From Nevskiales bacterium (lineage in GTDB: Bacteria; Pseudomonadota; Gammaproteobacteria; Nevskiales; Nevskiaceae), in assembly GCA_022616655.1 (NCBI GenBank), contig JAKEEJ010000079.1, positions 1-9,828 on the forward strand: a stretch of 9,828 nt of DNA. Reading direction: 5' to 3'. A model generated the notes under the pieces. The model made no database searches. It worked only from the letters and a program-made list of their open reading frames with translations, and was not told the origin of the DNA. Positions 7,048-9,828 of the stretch are shown here, one piece after another (the first letter of the stretch is position 1; each line of letters starts with the position of its first letter). The translations under genes were made by a program, and so were the position numbers.

Positions 7048-7111
7048 ATATAGTCCAGCGCAACAGCGCGGTTCAATTTTGCAGAAGCGAAAATATTAGA
7101 ATGGCGGGCGA
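7048..7111. promoter_or_regulatory. divergent gap between gspG and rrtA; expected promoter region
   Basis: These 64 bases separate two divergent gene runs, so at least one promoter should lie here or just inside rrtA. It is AT-rich from 7071 to 7100. A weak plus-strand candidate is TTCAAT (7072-7077) with TATTAG (7094-7099) at 16-base spacing. For gspG I find no convincing -10/-35 pair. A small hairpin (GCGC at 7058-7061 with GCGC at 7066-7069) lies just upstream of the gspG start. The individual elements are low confidence; only the location is well supported. Confidence 0.35.
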
Positions 7112-7726
7112 ATGATAACAGCGGACTACAGGTCCCGCGATGTATGGTTGCCGCCCCTCGTGTTGATGGGTCTGATTTTTCTTCTGGGCGCCGGTGGGGA
7201 CCCGGTGAGGACTGCTCTACGCTTTGATCGTGCCGCCATCGCCGCGGGCGAGATCTGGCGGTTCATCAGCGGCAATTTCGTGCATCTGGGCTGGTGGCAT
7301 CTGTTTCTGAACGAACTGGGTCTGCTGGTGCTGGTATTGCTGTGTCCGGAGCGCTTGTCCTGGACCGTGTGGGTACGACGCGTGCTGATGCTCAGCGCCG
7401 GTGTGAGTCTTGCCCTGTACGGTTTTGCACCGACCCAGTCGTATGTGGGTCTGTCCGGTGTGCTGCATGGTTTATTCATGCTGGGCCTGGGTCGTCAGCT
7501 GTTGCAGCAAAAGGATCTGATTGCCGGGATCTGTCTGGTCTATTTGATTGGCAAAATCGTCTGGGAGATGATCGCCGGCGTGCCGGTCTCGGATGAAGCC
7601 GCTTTGGGTGGCCGGGTGCTGGTGGAGTCGCATTTGTATGGCACGTTGTCGGCTCTGGGTTACGGGTTGTTGTTCGGAGCGTTTACCGGAGTCGAAACAT
7701 TCAGGCGGCAAAGGAAACAACAATGA
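7112..7726 (+). CDS. rrtA: rhombosortase, rhomboid-family intramembrane serine protease
   Basis: The 204-residue protein is a compact rhomboid with about six membrane segments. The catalytic Ser115 lies in GLSGVLHG (113-120) and the partner His174 in ESHLYG. The upstream HLFLN motif (His63, Asn67), with WRFISGNFVHLGWWH just before it, provides the oxyanion-side residues. The short length and the GLSGVLHG form fit rhombosortase (RrtA) rather than GlpG. Rhombosortase cuts the C-terminal GlyGly-CTERM sorting tail of proteins exported by type II secretion, so its place directly divergent from gspG is meaningful. No GlyGly-CTERM substrate is encoded in the window. The ATG at 7112 is weakly preceded by GGCGGG; its last codons overlap the fabD start (ATGA at 7723-7726), implying one transcript with fabD-fabG. 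A non-sortase rhomboid is the main alternative. Confidence 0.88.
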   Translation: MITADYRSRDVWLPPLVLMGLIFLLGAGGDPVRTALRFDRAAIAAGEIWRFISGNFVHLGWWHLFLNELGLLVLVLLCPERLSWTVWVRRVLMLSAGVSLALYGFAPTQSYVGLSGVLHGLFMLGLGRQLLQQKDLIAGICLVYLIGKIVWEMIAGVPVSDEAALGGRVLVESHLYGTLSALGYGLLFGAFTGVETFRRQRKQQ

Positions 7727-8661
7727 AATACGCAGTGCTGTTCCCCGGTCAGGGTTCCCAGTCGCTGGGCATGTTGTCGGCGCTCGCCGCCGTGCATCCA
7801 CTCGTGACACAGACATTTTCAGAAGCGGGTCGGGTTCTCGGCTGGGACCTGGCCGCGCTGGTGCGTGACGGCCCCCTTGAAGAACTCAACCGCACTGAAC
7901 GCACCCAGCCGGCCCTGCTGGCCGCAGGCATTGCCGTCTGGCGCGTACTGCAGACCGCGAAACCGGCAACGCCGCACGCGTTGGCAGGACACAGCCTTGG
8001 CGAATACACCGCGCTGGTCGCGGCCGGCAGCCTGTCGTTTTCCGAGGCCCTCAAGCTCGTGGAGTTGCGCGGCCGCTTGATGCAGGAGGCCGTGCCGCCC
8101 GGCGCCGGCGGCATGGCGGCGGTTCTGGGACTGGACGATGCCGGCGTGGAAAAGCTCTGCGCGGCTTATACCGGCGGCCAGGTGCTGGAGCCGGTCAACT
8201 ACAACGCGCCCGGCCAGGTTGTGGTCGCCGGAAGTGCTGCGGCACTGGATTGGCTGGAGAGCCATGCGCAAGATCTGGGTGCACGGCGGGTCATGCGTCT
8301 GCCGGTGTCGGTGCCTTCGCATTGCTCGTTGATGAAGTCCGCGGCGCAGAAACTCGCCGAACGGCTCGACCGGCTTGTGTTTCAGAGCCCGGTCATTCCG
8401 GTACTGCACAATGTGGACGCGGTCCCTCATCCGGAGTCACGGGACTTGCGCACGGCCCTGCACGAGCAGTTGTACCGACCGGTGCGATGGACCCAGACCC
8501 TGCGGGCCTTGCAGGACCAGGGTGTCGGCCTGTTTCTGGAATGCGGGCCCGGCCGGGTGTTGAGCGGTTTGAACAAGCGCATCGGTAAACTGACATCTCT
8601 CGCCCTGGAAGATCCGGCCGAGCTCACACAGGCACAACAACAAATTGGGAGGGTGACGTGA
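7723..8661 (+). CDS. fabD: malonyl CoA-acyl carrier protein transacylase FabD
   Basis: FabD moves malonyl groups from CoA to acyl carrier protein, supplying the extender unit for fatty acid synthesis in the cytoplasm. The 312 residues match the usual length. Visible motifs are LFPGQGSQS (6-14), the nucleophile Ser91 in GHSLGEYTALVAAG, Arg116 in VELRGRLMQ, His200 in VPSHCSLM and Gln249 in HEQLYRPVRW. Each sits one position before its E. coli counterpart (Ser92, Arg117, His201, Gln250). The glycine-rich GAGGMAAVLG and CGPGRVLSGL segments are also present, so the enzyme should be active. The ATG overlaps the rrtA stop and is preceded by AAGGAAA. The usual upstream neighbour fabH is absent and replaced by rrtA. 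Confidence 0.97.
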   Translation: MKYAVLFPGQGSQSLGMLSALAAVHPLVTQTFSEAGRVLGWDLAALVRDGPLEELNRTERTQPALLAAGIAVWRVLQTAKPATPHALAGHSLGEYTALVAAGSLSFSEALKLVELRGRLMQEAVPPGAGGMAAVLGLDDAGVEKLCAAYTGGQVLEPVNYNAPGQVVVAGSAAALDWLESHAQDLGARRVMRLPVSVPSHCSLMKSAAQKLAERLDRLVFQSPVIPVLHNVDAVPHPESRDLRTALHEQLYRPVRWTQTLRALQDQGVGLFLECGPGRVLSGLNKRIGKLTSLALEDPAELTQAQQQIGRVT

Positions 8662-9395
8662 AATTACAAGGCCAAGTGGCGCTGGTGACCGGCGCCAGCC
8701 GCGGCATCGGCAAGGCCATTGCCGAACGTCTGGCGGGCGAGGGTGCGCGGGTGATTGGTACGGCCACAACGGCGGCCGGCGCCGAGAACATTACCCAGGC
8801 GCTCAAATCGTGGGGAGGGGCTGGCCGCGTACTGGATGTCAAAGACGGCGCTGCAAGCGAGGCGCTGGTGGAAGAGGTTGGAAAAACGCTGGCGCCGGTC
8901 AGCATCCTGGTCAATAACGCGGGCGTCACACGCGATACCCTTCTCCTGCGTATGAAAGATGAAGACTGGGCACAGGTGATTGAAACCGACCTCACGGCCG
9001 TGTTTCGTCTGTCTCGCACTGTGTTGCGCGGCATGATGAAGGCACGTCAGGGTCGTATCATCAGCATCGGCTCGGTCGTGGGCGCGATGGGCAATCCAGG
9101 CCAGGTCAATTACTGTGCGGCCAAGGCCGGGCTGGTCGGTTTCAGCAAGGCGCTGGCACGGGAGGTCGGCTCGCGCGGGATCACGGTCAATGTAGTAGCG
9201 CCAGGTTTTATCGAGACCGACATGACCCATGCTCTTCCGGAAGAGGCTCGCAAGGCCTTGCTGAAGCAGGTTCCCCTGCAGCGTCTGGGACTGCCCGATG
9301 ATGTCGCGGCTGCGGTTGTTTTTCTGGCTTCAAAAGAAGCCGACTACATCACCGGGGAGACGCTTCATGTCAATGGCGGCCTGATGATGAATTAG
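8658..9395 (+). CDS. fabG: 3-oxoacyl-[acyl-carrier-protein] reductase FabG
   Basis: FabG is the NADPH-dependent beta-ketoacyl-ACP reductase of fatty acid elongation, an SDR-fold tetramer in the cytoplasm. The 245 residues contain the nucleotide-binding TGASRGIG (11-18), NNAG (86-89), Ser139 in SIGSVVGAMGN, Tyr152 and Lys156 in NYCAAKAG, and the closing TGETLHVNGG. The start is a GTG at 8658 that overlaps the fabD stop (GTGA, 8658-8661) and is set by a strong GGGAGGG at 8647-8653. One oddity: the position of the catalytic-tetrad Asn (E. coli Asn110) is Asp111 here (codon GAC at 8988-8990). The sequence otherwise looks like housekeeping FabG rather than a distant SDR paralogue. acpP, the usual next gene, does not follow. 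Confidence 0.96.
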   Translation: MKLQGQVALVTGASRGIGKAIAERLAGEGARVIGTATTAAGAENITQALKSWGGAGRVLDVKDGAASEALVEEVGKTLAPVSILVNNAGVTRDTLLLRMKDEDWAQVIETDLTAVFRLSRTVLRGMMKARQGRIISIGSVVGAMGNPGQVNYCAAKAGLVGFSKALAREVGSRGITVNVVAPGFIETDMTHALPEEARKALLKQVPLQRLGLPDDVAAAVVFLASKEADYITGETLHVNGGLMMN

Positions 9396-9398
9396 CGG

Positions 9399-9421
9399 GC
9401 GTGTCCAGCGGGACACGCTTT
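9399..9421 (+). terminator. probable terminator hairpin after fabG
   Basis: A perfect 8-base-pair stem, GCGTGTCC (9399-9406) with GGACACGC (9411-9418), closes a four-base AGCG loop 3 bases after the fabG stop and is followed by TTT. The stem is strong and GC-rich, but the T-run is only three bases, so termination may be partial. It supports rrtA-fabD-fabG ending here rather than continuing into acpP. Confidence 0.6.
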
Positions 9422-9441
9422 AGAACAGGCCATCTGACCGA

Positions 9442-9459
9442 TTGAGGGATTACCCTCAA
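9442..9459. repeat. second perfect hairpin downstream of fabG
   Basis: TTGAGGG (9442-9448) and CCCTCAA (9453-9459) form a perfect 7-base-pair stem with an ATTA loop. No T-run follows on either strand, so it is not a standard intrinsic terminator. It may back up the hairpin at 9399-9418 or be a stray inverted repeat; its function is unknown. Confidence 0.5.
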
Positions 9460-9495
9460 CGCTTTGCCGGACCGCGAAGCCAGTTCACGGAGAGG

Positions 9496-9626
9496 TGACC
9501 ACACAAAACTGGACAGTCCGATAAGTGAAGTTCTGCTCTAATCACGCAGTGCTGCAAGGGGCCCCAGGAGAGCAGATGGGAGGGCCCAGAAGGAATCACA
9601 CGGCGGCGTTCAAGGTCAAAGTGGCG
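9496..9626 (+). mobile_element. remnant of an IS3-family element (left end plus start of orfA)
   Basis: The segment begins TGACCACACAAAACTGGACA, which has the TG start and the CTGGACAG-type terminal sequence seen at the ends of many IS3-family elements. It then carries a ribosome binding site (AGGAG at 9566-9570) and the first codons of a typical IS3 OrfA. The match fades at about 9626. No orfB, right end or target-site duplication is visible in the window. The left boundary is set by resemblance from memory and is approximate. Confidence 0.5.
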
Positions 9627-9758
9627 TTTCTCCACGGGCCTTGCCTACAGGCATTGTTACGGAAACGAAAACACGGGATTCTGAGGTTTTTCCCAGCAGC
9701 GCGAGTCCAACAGAAATCAGGCCCTGTTAGCCTTTGTGGTGCGTATTTTTTCGCATAG
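9576..9758 (+). pseudogene. truncated IS3-family transposase OrfA fused to unrelated sequence
   Basis: The ATG at 9576 has AGGAG five bases upstream and starts MGGPRRNHTAAFKVKVA. This matches the conserved N-terminus of IS3-family OrfA proteins (RRNHTAAFKAKVALAALKG type), the helix-turn-helix DNA-binding subunit of the transposase. After residue 17 the similarity stops: the expected alanine-rich LKGDKT-type segment is missing and the frame continues through unrelated Arg/Lys-rich codons to a TAG at 9756-9758. A full OrfA is about 90-110 residues, so this 60-residue frame cannot be functional. The same frame is open back to an ATG at 9525, but the ribosome binding site and family match favour 9576. 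The OrfA assignment rests on about 15 residues. Confidence 0.5.
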
Positions 9759-9828
9759 GGAAAATGTGCGCAGGCCTTGCTTGAATGCCGGCGGGAAGTT
9801 GGGACTTTACTTCCGCAAATCTGAAAAC
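9627..9828. other. unassigned sequence right of the IS remnant
   Basis: About 200 bases to the window edge with no gene I recognise. The plus-strand frame is open from 9685 to the edge (48 codons, including ALLAFVVRIFSHREN), but it has no start with a ribosome binding site. A small inverted repeat (TGCG...CGCA around a T-run, near 9740-9755) is present. Codon choice and composition differ from the GC-rich fab genes, and this may be another piece of decayed mobile DNA. No tRNA or ribosomal RNA signature is visible. Confidence 0.3.

Noticed and set aside
7044..7073. TTGAAC and TATATA as a promoter for gspG
   Set aside because: The elements are 18 bases apart, but the -10 box overlaps the gspG ATG, so transcription would start inside the coding sequence.
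9685..9828. A 48-codon plus-strand open frame running off the edge
   Set aside because: There is no start codon with a ribosome binding site, no recognisable family, and it sits in apparent mobile-element debris; kept only as a note.

Overview
The window looks like chromosomal DNA from a GC-rich gammaproteobacterium. The reasons are the nudJ-mnmA gene pair (the same order as in Escherichia coli), a gspG-to-gspN type II secretion (T2SS) gene set, a rhombosortase, and FabD/FabG proteins close to the E. coli enzymes. I cannot name the genus from sequence alone.

Left and centre, minus strand (about 7047 down to 1): one tightly packed run reads gspG, gspH, gspI, gspJ, gspK, gspL, gspM, gspN, nudJ, mnmA. 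It encodes the major pseudopilin (G), the four minor pseudopilins (H, I, J, K), the inner-membrane assembly platform (L, M) and the accessory protein N. A Nudix hydrolase and the tRNA 2-thiouridylase follow. Most joints are 4-base stop/start overlaps or gaps of under 10 bases, so one transcription unit is likely. The only real gap inside it (6527-6612, after gspG) holds an imperfect palindrome of a dispersed-repeat type. mnmA runs off the left edge close to its expected C-terminus. It starts at a GTG next to four tandem copies of a 7-base unit, which add exactly seven in-frame residues. The other T2SS genes (gspC, D, E, F) are not in the window.

Right, plus strand (7112 to 9395): a divergent three-gene set reads rrtA (rhombosortase), fabD, fabG, each joined to the next by a 4-base overlap. 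Rhombosortase is the intramembrane protease that trims GlyGly-CTERM proteins, which are typically T2SS cargo, so its place beside the pseudopilin genes makes sense. Its coupling to fabD-fabG is less expected, because fabD usually follows fabH and fabG usually precedes acpP.

Far right (9396-9828): no intact gene. There are two hairpins just after fabG, then the left end and first codons of an IS3-family transposase OrfA, broken after about 17 residues, then about 200 bases I cannot assign.

I see no wholly new system. The points most worth checking are the heptamer tract in mnmA, the rrtA-fabDG linkage beside the T2SS genes, and the palindrome after gspG.
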